From NCBI GenBank assembly GCA_019694875.1, contig JAIBBC010000002.1:868001-932000 (forward strand): a stretch of 64,000 nt of DNA, in the 5' to 3' direction. The translations under genes and the position numbers were made by a program. Origin of the DNA: Cyclobacteriaceae bacterium. GTDB lineage: Bacteria; Bacteroidota; Bacteroidia; Cytophagales; Cyclobacteriaceae. Positions 41,961 through 50,401 of this stretch are shown piece after piece. The notes below the pieces were generated by a model. That model was not told where the DNA came from, made no database searches, and saw only the letters and a list, made by a program, of their open reading frames with translations. Each line of letters begins with the position of its first letter. Within the stretch, counting starts at the first letter, position 1.

Positions 41961-44123
41961 ATGGCGCATTTACGCTTCCGGGCTTTGGAGCAGCTCAGTA
42001 ACCGGCCGAAAATTCATGTAGAATTTCCTTCGGCTAAAGCTTCCGACTTCTTTGGCGAGAATACATTCGGGCTTAGCCAAATGAAATCAACCCTTTCGTC
42101 CGATGTTTTCAAGCAGGTAAGTCAGTCCATTAAGAACGGTTCGAAAATTGACACCGTAACTGCCGATGCAGTTGCTGTTGCTGTAAAATCGTGGGCGCTT
42201 GCAAAAGGTGCAACGCACTTTACACACTGGTTCCAGCCGTTGACTGGCGGAACTGCCGAGAAGCACGATGCGTTCTTTGACGGTCTTGCCGGAATCGAGA
42301 AATTCAAAGGCGGAGAGCTCGTTCAGCAGGAGCCTGATGCTTCTTCGTTCCCGAACGGTGGTATCCGCAGCACATTTGAAGCCCGTGGTTATACAGCATG
42401 GGACCCGTCTTCACCGATGTTTCTGTACGGAAAAACACTGTGTATCCCAACCATCTTTGTTTCTTACACAGGTGAATTGCTTGACACAAAAGCTCCGTTG
42501 CTGAAGGCATTGCTTGCAGTAGACAAAGCCGCTGTGCAGGTTTGCCAGCTTTTCGATAAAGACATTCAGAAAGTAAACGCTTCCCTCGGTATTGAACAGG
42601 AGTATTTTGTTGTGGATGAGGCTTTGTACATGGCTCGCCCTGACCTGGTAATGGGTGGTCGCACCGTGTTCGGGCATTCACCTGCACGTGGACAGCAGCT
42701 TGAGGATCACTATTTCGGCAGTATCCCGGCCCGTGTGTACGATTTCATGAAGGAGTTTGAGATCGAGGCGTGGCGTGCCGGAATTCCGTTGCGTACCCGT
42801 CACAACGAGGTGGCACCAAGCCAGTTCGAAGTAGCGCCTCTGTTTGAAGAAGTGAACGTAGCCAACGACCACAACCAGCTTCTGATGGATTTGATGGGCC
42901 GTGTAGCGGAAAGACACCACCTTAAAGTGTTGTTCCATGAGAAACCATTTGCAGGCGTTAACGGAAGCGGAAAACACAACAACTGGTCGCTGATCACGGA
43001 TACAGGTGTTAACCTTTTCGCACCGTCAAGCAGCGCACGGGATAACCTCATGTTCTTAACATTCTTTGTAACAACCGTACGCGCAATTCATGAGCATGCC
43101 GATTTGTTGCGTGCGAGCATTGCTACAGCGGGTAACGATTACCGCCTGGGTGCCAACGAAGCTCCACCGGCTATCATGTCCACCTTCCTGGGTTCACAAA
43201 TGAGTGTGGTGCTGGATGAGCTCGAGAAGAACGGTAACATCAAGATCGAGAAAGGCGATAACATGTACATGAAACTTGGTATCGACCGCATCCCGGAAAT
43301 TATCCTCGATAACACCGATCGTAACCGTACCTCTCCGTTTGCCTTTACTGGTAATAAATTCGAATTCCGTGCGGTAGGTTCAAGCGACAACTGTGCAACG
43401 CCAATGACTGCATTGAACCTGATCGTAGCAGAACAACTGACACACTTCTACGAAGCTGTTGAAAAAGAAATCGAAAAAGGAACAGAAAAGCGCCTCGCGA
43501 TTGTAAACATTCTCAGAAAGTATATCAAAGAATCGAAGTCAATACGCTTTGAAGGTGATGGATACTCTGAAGGCTGGGTGAAAGAAGCTGCAAAACGCGG
43601 TCTCTCTAACAAGAAAAACGCGGTTGACGCGATTGATGCCTACCTGACTCCGAAATCGGTTAAGATTTTTGAAAAGCATAATGTGCTTTCACACAAGGAA
43701 CTTGAGGCTCGCCAGGAAATTAAGCTGGAAAGCTATATCAAGCGTGTGCAGATTGAAGCACGTGTAATGGGCGATCTCGCGGTGAACCACATTATTCCTA
43801 CGGCTATTGCGTATCAAAATAAACTGATCATCAACGCCAACGGATTGAAAGGCCTGGGCGTGGATAACAAGGCGGTTTTGAAGACAATCAAGGAGATTTC
43901 AGGTCACATCGAAACCATCAAAACCAATGTTGACGACATGGTAGAAGAGCGTAAACGCCTGAACAAGCTTACCGATACTCATAAAAAGGCGGTGGGATAC
44001 TGCAAAAACATCAAGGAGAAGTATTTTGATGTTATCCGGGACTCAGTCGATAAACTCGAATTATTAGTAGACGATGAGGACTGGCCGCTTGTAAAATACA
44101 GGGAACTTTTGTTTCTTCGCTAA
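41961..44123 (+). CDS. glnN: Glutamine synthetase type III
   Basis: This 720-residue ATP-dependent ligase joins ammonia to glutamate. The length and the GSIII signatures RTRHNEVAPSQFEVAPLFEEVNVANDHNQLLMDLM and FHEKPFAGVNGSGKHNNWSL distinguish it from the ~470-residue type I enzyme, and its C-terminal helical extension (about 600-720) is also GSIII-specific. Type III is the main glutamine synthetase in many Bacteroidota. It has its own leader and a terminator at 44146, so it is monocistronic. Nitrogen control is likely but not visible. Confidence 0.97.
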   Translation: MAHLRFRALEQLSNRPKIHVEFPSAKASDFFGENTFGLSQMKSTLSSDVFKQVSQSIKNGSKIDTVTADAVAVAVKSWALAKGATHFTHWFQPLTGGTAEKHDAFFDGLAGIEKFKGGELVQQEPDASSFPNGGIRSTFEARGYTAWDPSSPMFLYGKTLCIPTIFVSYTGELLDTKAPLLKALLAVDKAAVQVCQLFDKDIQKVNASLGIEQEYFVVDEALYMARPDLVMGGRTVFGHSPARGQQLEDHYFGSIPARVYDFMKEFEIEAWRAGIPLRTRHNEVAPSQFEVAPLFEEVNVANDHNQLLMDLMGRVAERHHLKVLFHEKPFAGVNGSGKHNNWSLITDTGVNLFAPSSSARDNLMFLTFFVTTVRAIHEHADLLRASIATAGNDYRLGANEAPPAIMSTFLGSQMSVVLDELEKNGNIKIEKGDNMYMKLGIDRIPEIILDNTDRNRTSPFAFTGNKFEFRAVGSSDNCATPMTALNLIVAEQLTHFYEAVEKEIEKGTEKRLAIVNILRKYIKESKSIRFEGDGYSEGWVKEAAKRGLSNKKNAVDAIDAYLTPKSVKIFEKHNVLSHKELEARQEIKLESYIKRVQIEARVMGDLAVNHIIPTAIAYQNKLIINANGLKGLGVDNKAVLKTIKEISGHIETIKTNVDDMVEERKRLNKLTDTHKKAVGYCKNIKEKYFDVIRDSVDKLELLVDDEDWPLVKYRELLFLR

Positions 44124-44145
44124 GTAATTTACCTAAACCTAAGGG

Positions 44146-44181
44146 AAAAGCGGGTTGCTGAAAAGCAGTCCGCTTTTTTAT
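44146..44181 (+). terminator. Terminator after glutamine synthetase
   Basis: AAAAGCGG and CCGCTTTT arms enclose an inner GCT-GAAA-AGC stem-loop, followed by a run of Ts. It lies 22 bases after the stop codon. Confidence 0.85.
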
Positions 44182-44213
44182 TGTAGATTGTTCATCTGAA
44201 AAACTTTAAATCA

Positions 44214-45716
44214 ATGAGAAAATTACCCTTAGCCCTTCTGTTCGTATCGTTGGTGATTGGCCTACAGGCGCAGAAAAGGCCAGCTAAAAACACGACATCA
44301 CCCATAGCGGATATTACCAGTCTGGTAACGAAAAGTGATGCAGAAGCTCACCTGACATTTTTAGCGTCCGATGAAATGCGCGGTCGCAATACCGGTTCCC
44401 CGGAACTCGAGATTGCCGCCAATTACATTGCATCAAACTTCAGGCAGTGGGGTATCAAACCTGCGCCCGGAACCAATGACAAATATTTTCAGACCGTGGA
44501 GTTTCAAAAAACAACTCCGCCTTCGGTACTTGATTTTGTTGTTGAAACACAAACCTTCAGGCTGAAGGAAGATATTATCCAGATAGGAGGAGGTGATGTG
44601 GAAGCATCGGGCGGAATTGTTTTTGTCGGGTATGGATCGCGTGCTGATTTTGAAAAAGCCGGCATAAAAGGCAAGATTGTGGTTGCGCTGACCGGTTCTG
44701 CTGATGATGCGAATATCAATCGGGCGTTCATGACCGAATCAGTTTCGAAGAATGCATTAACCAAAGAATTTGGGGGTGTTGCGCTGGTTGAGATTAACGT
44801 TATTCCTGGAATTCCGTGGCAGGGCATTGCGGGATTTTTAGGCGGATCCAGAACCTCATTGAAAAGGGAAGCTTCTGCTGTTCCTCATTTCTGGATGAAG
44901 AATAGTGATTCGGCTGTGTTAAATGCATTGAAAGAATCGAAGACTGCAAAAGGAAGTTTGAAATCCGTTGGACTGAAAGTGAAATATTTCTCCGGTAAGA
45001 ACGTGGCCGGAGTTGTTGAAGGCACCGACCCTGCATTGAAGAATGAGTACATCGTTATCTCCGCGCACTACGATCACGTGGGAGTGAAGCAAAAGCCCGG
45101 TCAGCAGGATTCGATTTATAACGGTGCGCGAGACAACGCGATCGGTACGGTCGGTATGATGGAGACTGCACGATTCTTTGCAAAGTATCCGCAGAAGAGA
45201 TCCGTGCTGCTATTAGCCTTAACGGCCGAAGAAGCAGGATTGCTGGGAAGCTCGTGGTATTCCGATCATCCGCTGATTCCGTTGAATCAAACAGTGTTTA
45301 ATTTCAACTGTGACGGTGCCGGATATAACGACACATCAATTGCAACGGTAATCGGCATGGAGCGTACAACCGCTGAACCCGAAATCGCAAAAGCATGCGA
45401 AGCGTTTGGATTGAAGGCAACCGTTGATCCTGTGCCGGAGCAAAACCTGTACGAGCGTTCCGACAACTACAACTTTGCCAAAAAAGGTGTACCGGCAATC
45501 GACTTTGCTCCGGGAACCAAGGCGTTCGATGCCGAATTGATGAAGTATTATCACCAGCCCGCTGATGAGGTTAGTTCGCTCGACTTTGATTACCTGATCA
45601 AATACTTCCGGGCATACGTGTACACCAACTATCTGTTAGCCACGATGCCAAAAGCACCGGTATGGAAAGCAGGCGATAAGTTCGAAGCAGAGGCAAAGAA
45701 ATTGTACGGGAAATAA
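44214..45716 (+). CDS. M28-family aminopeptidase with PA domain
   Basis: This 500-residue exported zinc peptidase has signal peptide MRKLPLALLFVSLVIGLQAQ. A protease-associated insert occupies about 110-240. The catalytic domain has ISAHYDHVG (zinc His), GARDNAIGTVGMME (bridging Asp), TAEEAGLLGSSWY (general base Glu and zinc ligand), and a later His near KYYHQPADEV. It probably trims peptides in the periplasm or outside. Length and motif order match the family. Confidence 0.92.
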   Translation: MRKLPLALLFVSLVIGLQAQKRPAKNTTSPIADITSLVTKSDAEAHLTFLASDEMRGRNTGSPELEIAANYIASNFRQWGIKPAPGTNDKYFQTVEFQKTTPPSVLDFVVETQTFRLKEDIIQIGGGDVEASGGIVFVGYGSRADFEKAGIKGKIVVALTGSADDANINRAFMTESVSKNALTKEFGGVALVEINVIPGIPWQGIAGFLGGSRTSLKREASAVPHFWMKNSDSAVLNALKESKTAKGSLKSVGLKVKYFSGKNVAGVVEGTDPALKNEYIVISAHYDHVGVKQKPGQQDSIYNGARDNAIGTVGMMETARFFAKYPQKRSVLLLALTAEEAGLLGSSWYSDHPLIPLNQTVFNFNCDGAGYNDTSIATVIGMERTTAEPEIAKACEAFGLKATVDPVPEQNLYERSDNYNFAKKGVPAIDFAPGTKAFDAELMKYYHQPADEVSSLDFDYLIKYFRAYVYTNYLLATMPKAPVWKAGDKFEAEAKKLYGK

Positions 45717-45753
45717 AGCGGGCGAACACGCGAAACCTCGTGAATAAACGTCT

Positions 45754-45796
45754 TTAAAAAAATCGTAGTGACGCAGTATTTTGCGTCACTACGATT
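45754..45796 (-). terminator. Perfect 15-bp terminator hairpin overlapping a stop codon
   Basis: AATCGTAGTGACGCA and its exact complement enclose a 6-nt loop (45776-45781). On the minus strand a run of seven Ts follows. The stem includes part of the stop codon of the alpha/beta hydrolase gene (45795-45797), so termination starts at the very end of the frame. Confidence 0.9.
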
Positions 45797-46652
45797 AATG
45801 TTGTTCTAACAGATTAACAATCGCATTGCGGATCAATTCCGGGTCACTCCAGGGTACAAAGTGATTCATATCATCCTTTGTAACCAATTCCACACTGGTG
45901 CCCGTCATCACCCGTTTTGCAAACGCGGCATTGCCCGGGTCAACGAGTTGGTCTTTCATTCCTTGAACAAAAATCACCGGGCATTTAATGTCTTTCCAGC
46001 GGGGCATCATGTTCTCCAGCTGAGGTTCGAGCTGATAGATTTCTTCATTCGAAGCGCGAAAGGAGCGGGGAAGCACCCAGCTCAGGAAGGGTGTAGCCAG
46101 CGGAGCGCGGAACCACAATTCGTCCGGCTCCAGTGAAGGATCGATTGAAGCTGCGACAAACACCAGTCCGCCAACAAGTTCAGGATAATCCATCGCCATT
46201 TGCGCAATCACAGGTCCGCCAAGCGAATGCCCGACTAAAATTACCGGCTTGTTGTTTTTATATTTTTCAAGGATCGGCTTTAATGCGGCAGCCTGCTTCT
46301 CGAGTGACGTTTCCGCAATACCGAAATGTGAATAACCAAAGCCGGGCCTGTCGGTCGTTACCAGCAATGCCTTTTCTAACAAAACGGAATCTGCTAAAAA
46401 ATCAATAAAAGCACTTAACGATCCCGGTGAGCCGTGCACAAAAAGGACTAATGGTTTTGATTCGTCACCGGACTGCGCATAATGAATGTCGTAATTGCCG
46501 GCTTTGTACTGATGCTGGCTTCCGGCAACATTTTTGGCTTTAAAGAAGCTGTCAACTTCTTTGGGACTCATCCGGAAGGTCATGCAAGAATGCATGAGGA
46601 TGAGCACCGTAAAATAAGGCACCGCGAAAATCAGCAGGCGCTTTTGTTTCAT
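45795..46652 (-). CDS. Lipoprotein alpha/beta hydrolase
   Basis: This 285-residue hydrolase of the epoxide-hydrolase/lipase superfamily has a lipoprotein signal ending in LMHSC (Cys about residue 22). The HGSPGS oxyanion-hole motif, the nucleophile elbow VGHSLGGP (Ser), the acid region around QGMKDQLVDPGN and the His in DDMNHFVPW are present. The substrate is unknown. It starts three bases after the S41 protease gene, so the two form a unit ended by the 15-bp hairpin. Confidence 0.88.
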   Translation of the reverse strand: MKQKRLLIFAVPYFTVLILMHSCMTFRMSPKEVDSFFKAKNVAGSQHQYKAGNYDIHYAQSGDESKPLVLFVHGSPGSLSAFIDFLADSVLLEKALLVTTDRPGFGYSHFGIAETSLEKQAAALKPILEKYKNNKPVILVGHSLGGPVIAQMAMDYPELVGGLVFVAASIDPSLEPDELWFRAPLATPFLSWVLPRSFRASNEEIYQLEPQLENMMPRWKDIKCPVIFVQGMKDQLVDPGNAAFAKRVMTGTSVELVTKDDMNHFVPWSDPELIRNAIVNLLEQH

Positions 46653-46655
46653 TTA

Positions 46656-48293
46656 CTAGGGTTTAAGCAGACGGCTATAGTTGGACCGGTTCAGCAGAAC
46701 TTCGGAAGCTTTCTTCAGTTCCTGATCGTATTTAAATCCAACCTGAACGGTACCTTCTTCGAGGTAATACCGCGCCATAATGTCTTCTTCCAAAAGTTTT
46801 TTGATCTGATCTTTATACAGCGTCAGCTCATTCTTCTTGTTCTCGGCAATCTTGGTTCTGATCTGATCGATGTGGGGCTTTAAGTCGGTGTAATAGTTTT
46901 CGTCTTCTGCCTCCTGAATTAATTGCTTCAGTTTAACATCCAGATTTGATGTGTAGGTATAATTCTTTCCTTTCATCCAGTTAACAAACTGCTGGTATTC
47001 TTCGTTCGACAGTGAGAAGTTTCTCGGTTCTGCAAGTTTTTGATGATTGAACGCATACAACGTGGCATAATCAAATATGAATCCGTCCTGAAACAGCTTT
47101 TGTGTTAGCGGATGAGCTTCAGCCGGCTGAAGTTTTACATCAGGATCAATGCCACCGCCATCGTATACGGTACGGCCACCCGCAGTTTTAAATGCACGCT
47201 TCAGCGAATCGGGAACAGAAAGCACACTTCCGTCTTCCCTGCGATGTGAATAATCCAGCACCTGGATGCATCGGCCGGTAGGCGTGTAATACTTGGCTGT
47301 AGTCACTTTCAGCTGCGCTTTGTAGGTCAACTGGCGGCTCACCTGTACTAAACCTTTTCCAAATGATTTTTCACCCACAATCACTGCACGGTCATAATCC
47401 TGCAACGTGCCGGCCACAATTTCAGAAGCGGATGCGCTGCCGCGGTTGATGATTACGGCAACGGGAATCTCTGTATCGATCGGGGAGAAGTTTGTTTGAA
47501 AATCCTGATGTTCAATTTTTCCTTTCGTGGTAACGACCAGCTTTCCTTTCGGAATGAAAACGTTACAAACGTTCACAGCTTCATCCAGCAGTCCGCCCGG
47601 ATTATTCCGCAAGTCGAGTACGATGGAAGTGGCGCCTTTTTCCTTGAGCGCAACTACAGCGTTCTTCACTTCCTTGCCTGCATCGGGCGTAAACTCAAGT
47701 AGCTGTACATACCCGATGTTGTTCTCAAGCATGCCGTAGTACGGAACATTGCTGATTTTGATTTTCTCGCGTTTGAAATCAAGCTTGATGGGTTTATCGG
47801 AGCCCATTCGCTTAACGGTAAGACTTACCGGTGTACCCACCTGCCCCTTCATCAAATGTCCTTCTTCCCCGGGCTCAAGCGTTGACAAATCTTTATTATC
47901 GATTTTCAAAACTTCGTCACCGATTTTTAATCCGGAGCGTTGCGCGGCATAACCCTGTAATACCATCGTAACTACGGTGCGACCTCCGATTTCACGTGTG
48001 TAGGCACCGATACCGCCATACTGCCCGGTGTTGAGCGTGCGGTAATCTTCCACCATTTCTTCAGGGATGTAGTTGGTGTACGGATCCAGTGATTCAAGCA
48101 TTGCATCAATGCCCGTTTTCACCAGCGTACTCGGATTAACTTCATCCACATACGCTGCGTTGACTTCTTTGAAAAGCGTGGCGAAAATGTCGAGGTTCTT
48201 CGCGATCTCAAAGTAACGTTCTGAGGCAGGAGTGAAGGAAAAAATCACCAACGCCACAACCGGTAAACCGAACACAAATAGCCTTTTTTTCAT
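46656..48293 (-). CDS. S41-family C-terminal processing peptidase
   Basis: This 545-residue envelope protease of the Tsp/CtpA type has an N-terminal membrane or signal segment (KRLFVFGLPVVALVIFSF) and a PDZ domain at about 75-175 with GGIGAYTREIGGRTVV and AQRSGLKIGDEVLKI. The catalytic domain has LDLRNNPGGLLDEAV, NRGSASASEIVAGTLQDY (nucleophile Ser) and GEKSFGKGLVQ (general base Lys). A ~150-residue helical tail follows. Such proteases degrade or process periplasmic and membrane proteins. It leads a two-gene unit. Confidence 0.94.
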   Translation of the reverse strand: MKKRLFVFGLPVVALVIFSFTPASERYFEIAKNLDIFATLFKEVNAAYVDEVNPSTLVKTGIDAMLESLDPYTNYIPEEMVEDYRTLNTGQYGGIGAYTREIGGRTVVTMVLQGYAAQRSGLKIGDEVLKIDNKDLSTLEPGEEGHLMKGQVGTPVSLTVKRMGSDKPIKLDFKREKIKISNVPYYGMLENNIGYVQLLEFTPDAGKEVKNAVVALKEKGATSIVLDLRNNPGGLLDEAVNVCNVFIPKGKLVVTTKGKIEHQDFQTNFSPIDTEIPVAVIINRGSASASEIVAGTLQDYDRAVIVGEKSFGKGLVQVSRQLTYKAQLKVTTAKYYTPTGRCIQVLDYSHRREDGSVLSVPDSLKRAFKTAGGRTVYDGGGIDPDVKLQPAEAHPLTQKLFQDGFIFDYATLYAFNHQKLAEPRNFSLSNEEYQQFVNWMKGKNYTYTSNLDVKLKQLIQEAEDENYYTDLKPHIDQIRTKIAENKKNELTLYKDQIKKLLEEDIMARYYLEEGTVQVGFKYDQELKKASEVLLNRSNYSRLLKP

Positions 48294-48389
48294 AACACGC
48301 CTTTCCGTAGAGATACGGTAAGTTCCGCAATTAAGTTCTTAAATAAAATACCGTGCATGGCACGGATAACCCGCACATCCCTTTCCGGC

Positions 48390-49025
48390 TTAACCCAACA
48401 GGTTCAGCACGGCAAAAACATGGAAACCGCTGCCCGCGAGTACAAACAGGTGCCAGATACTGTGAAAGTATTTTATGCGATCTTTCACAAAGAACAACGT
48501 TCCGGCTGTGTAGAACAAACCTCCTGTTATAAGCAGAATGAAAGTGGGCAGGCTAAGCGATTTGAACAAGGGCTGTATGGCAATCAAGGCAACCCATCCC
48601 ATCATCACGTAGAGGATTGTTGAGAGCAGTTCTTTCTTTCCGGTATAAAACGCCTTGAGCACAATGCCGATGATGGCGCATCCCCAAACAATTCCAAACA
48701 GCGTCCAGCCGATCCAGTTGTTTAAAACAGTAAGACAAAACGGAGTGTATGTTCCGGCAATCAACAGGTATATCGACATGTGATCGAACTTGCGGAAAAG
48801 CACTTTAACCCGGTCGTTTGTTAAGCTATGATAAAGTGTAGAGGCAACGTAAAGTGTTACCAGCGTTGCCCCGAAAATGGAAAAACTCACTACGTGCCAA
48901 GCATTGCCACGGATGGCTGAGAACACCGTAAGCACAACGAGTGCTGCGATTGCCAGCAGCGCACCTATTCCGTGGGTTATGGCATTGGCTATTTCTTCCT
49001 TTTTTGTGGGACGCACGATCTCCAT
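48390..49025 (-). CDS. Hemolysin III / PAQR-family membrane protein
   Basis: This 211-residue protein has seven predicted helices. Family motifs include NAITHGIGALLAIAALVVL, STLYHSL, FDHMSIYLLIAGTYTPFCL and a late SIWHLFVLAGSGFHVFAV. These give the His, Asp and Ser residues that form the zinc site in the related adiponectin-receptor (PAQR) hydrolases. The name hemolysin III is historical; membrane homeostasis or ceramidase-like activity is the modern reading. It is on the minus strand between fabH-side genes and the S41 gene. Confidence 0.9.
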   Translation of the reverse strand: MEIVRPTKKEEIANAITHGIGALLAIAALVVLTVFSAIRGNAWHVVSFSIFGATLVTLYVASTLYHSLTNDRVKVLFRKFDHMSIYLLIAGTYTPFCLTVLNNWIGWTLFGIVWGCAIIGIVLKAFYTGKKELLSTILYVMMGWVALIAIQPLFKSLSLPTFILLITGGLFYTAGTLFFVKDRIKYFHSIWHLFVLAGSGFHVFAVLNLLG

Positions 49026-49079
49026 AGGTGATTCAATTTTTTCTTTAACGGAAAACGGGATCAGAAAATTCTGCGGAGG

Positions 49080-49304
49080 CTAAAATTTATCCGGAATCTG
49101 GATGATGCGGATCACTACCTCGTGCGGATCTCCGTCACGGTCGAGCAGGCTGAACTTCACGGTAGGATTATCCTGATTGATGTTACTTTCGACATTCACC
49201 ACTTTATTGTCGTGGAGATGTTTCTCAATCTGCTGCTGGAGAATGAACAAGGCGTTGGCGAAATCTACTTCAAGTGGACTTGGATTATAAGTCGGTGTCT
49301 TCAT
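49080..49304 (-). CDS. Small conserved-looking cytosolic protein
   Basis: This 74-residue protein has an N-terminal helix (SPLEVDFANALFILQQQIEKHL) and beta-strand-like C-terminal segments (VKFSLLDRDGDPHEVVIRIIQIPDKF). No cysteine, no signal and no motif I recognise. It lies 10 bases downstream of fabH on the same strand, so it is probably cotranscribed with it. The compact alpha-beta pattern and tight spacing favour a real gene. Function unknown. Confidence 0.6.
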   Translation of the reverse strand: MKTPTYNPSPLEVDFANALFILQQQIEKHLHDNKVVNVESNINQDNPTVKFSLLDRDGDPHEVVIRIIQIPDKF

Positions 49305-49314
49305 GCACGGTCGT

Positions 49315-50313
49315 TTACCACCGGATCAGCGCGGAAGCCCAGGTGAACCCGCTGCCGAATGCGGCTAAGCAAATAACGTCATTTTCCTTGATTTTACCTT
49401 CTGCCCAGGCTTCGCTCATCGCGATGGGGATAGAAGCTGCTGTGGTATTACCATATCGCATGATGTTGTTGTACACCTGATCATCGCGGAGGGAAAGTTT
49501 CTCCTGGATATATTGACTGATGCGCAAGTTGGCCTGATGAGGGACGAGCAGGTCGATATCTTCCTTCTTCATGTTGTTGGCGGCCAGCGCCTCGTTGATT
49601 ACTTCCATGAAACGGACCACAGCATGTTTGAACACCTGGTTCCCGTTCATGTGTACTTTAAAGCCGGACGTGTCAAGAATCTGCTCAGGTTGACGCTCTT
49701 TATTCGGGCGACTGCCACCCGGATCTTTTACATAAAGCTCTTCGGCAAACCTGCCATCTGCATGAAGATGGGTTGATAAAATTCCGGGCTTGTCGGAAGG
49801 GCGCAACACCACGGCCCCGGCCCCGTCACCAAAAATCACTGCGGTATTTCTTCCGCGATCGCTCACATCAAGTGCGCTTGACTGGATCTCGGCACCTACC
49901 ACAAGAATCGTTTTATACATTCCGGATTTTATGAACTGATCGGCAATAGAAAGGGCGTAGATGAAGCCGGAGCATGCGTTTTTAATATCGAGTGCGCCAA
50001 TGCCTTCCAGGCCGAGTTCACGCTGCAAAAGCACACCTGAGCCCGGGAAATAGTAGTCGGATGTGATGGTGGCGAACACGATGAACTCAACATCCTTTTC
50101 CGTTAAACCTGCACGCTGCAGCGCCATACGCGAAGCTTTCGCAGCCATGTTGGCTACCGTGTCTTTATCAGGATTGATCCAGCGCCTTTCCTTGATGCCC
50201 GTTCGTTCCGTTATCCACGCATCGTTCGTATCCATGATGGTGGAAAGATATTCGTTGGTGATGATGGTTTCAGGAACGTGGTGACCGATACCGGAAATTT
50301 TGGAATAGCGCAT
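49315..50313 (-). CDS. fabH: 3-oxoacyl-ACP synthase III
   Basis: This 332-residue ketosynthase starts fatty acid synthesis by condensing acetyl-CoA or a branched acyl-CoA with malonyl-ACP. The start is the ATG giving MRYSKISGIGHHVP; a TTG eight codons upstream is less likely. The catalytic triad is Cys114 in IKNACSGF, His in VPHQANLRI and Asn in RYGNTTAAS. Length is normal. It could be a secondary FabH copy or one for another pathway, but the active site is complete. It is downstream of leuS with 88 bases between. Confidence 0.92.
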   Translation of the reverse strand: MRYSKISGIGHHVPETIITNEYLSTIMDTNDAWITERTGIKERRWINPDKDTVANMAAKASRMALQRAGLTEKDVEFIVFATITSDYYFPGSGVLLQRELGLEGIGALDIKNACSGFIYALSIADQFIKSGMYKTILVVGAEIQSSALDVSDRGRNTAVIFGDGAGAVVLRPSDKPGILSTHLHADGRFAEELYVKDPGGSRPNKERQPEQILDTSGFKVHMNGNQVFKHAVVRFMEVINEALAANNMKKEDIDLLVPHQANLRISQYIQEKLSLRDDQVYNNIMRYGNTTAASIPIAMSEAWAEGKIKENDVICLAAFGSGFTWASALIRW

Positions 50314-50401
50314 CTGTGGGACGTTTAACTTCGCCAAGTTAACGAAATGTTACGTCTTTACTAATGAGCGTTAGCCCGACCTGCGAAAGCGGACTCCCTC
50401 C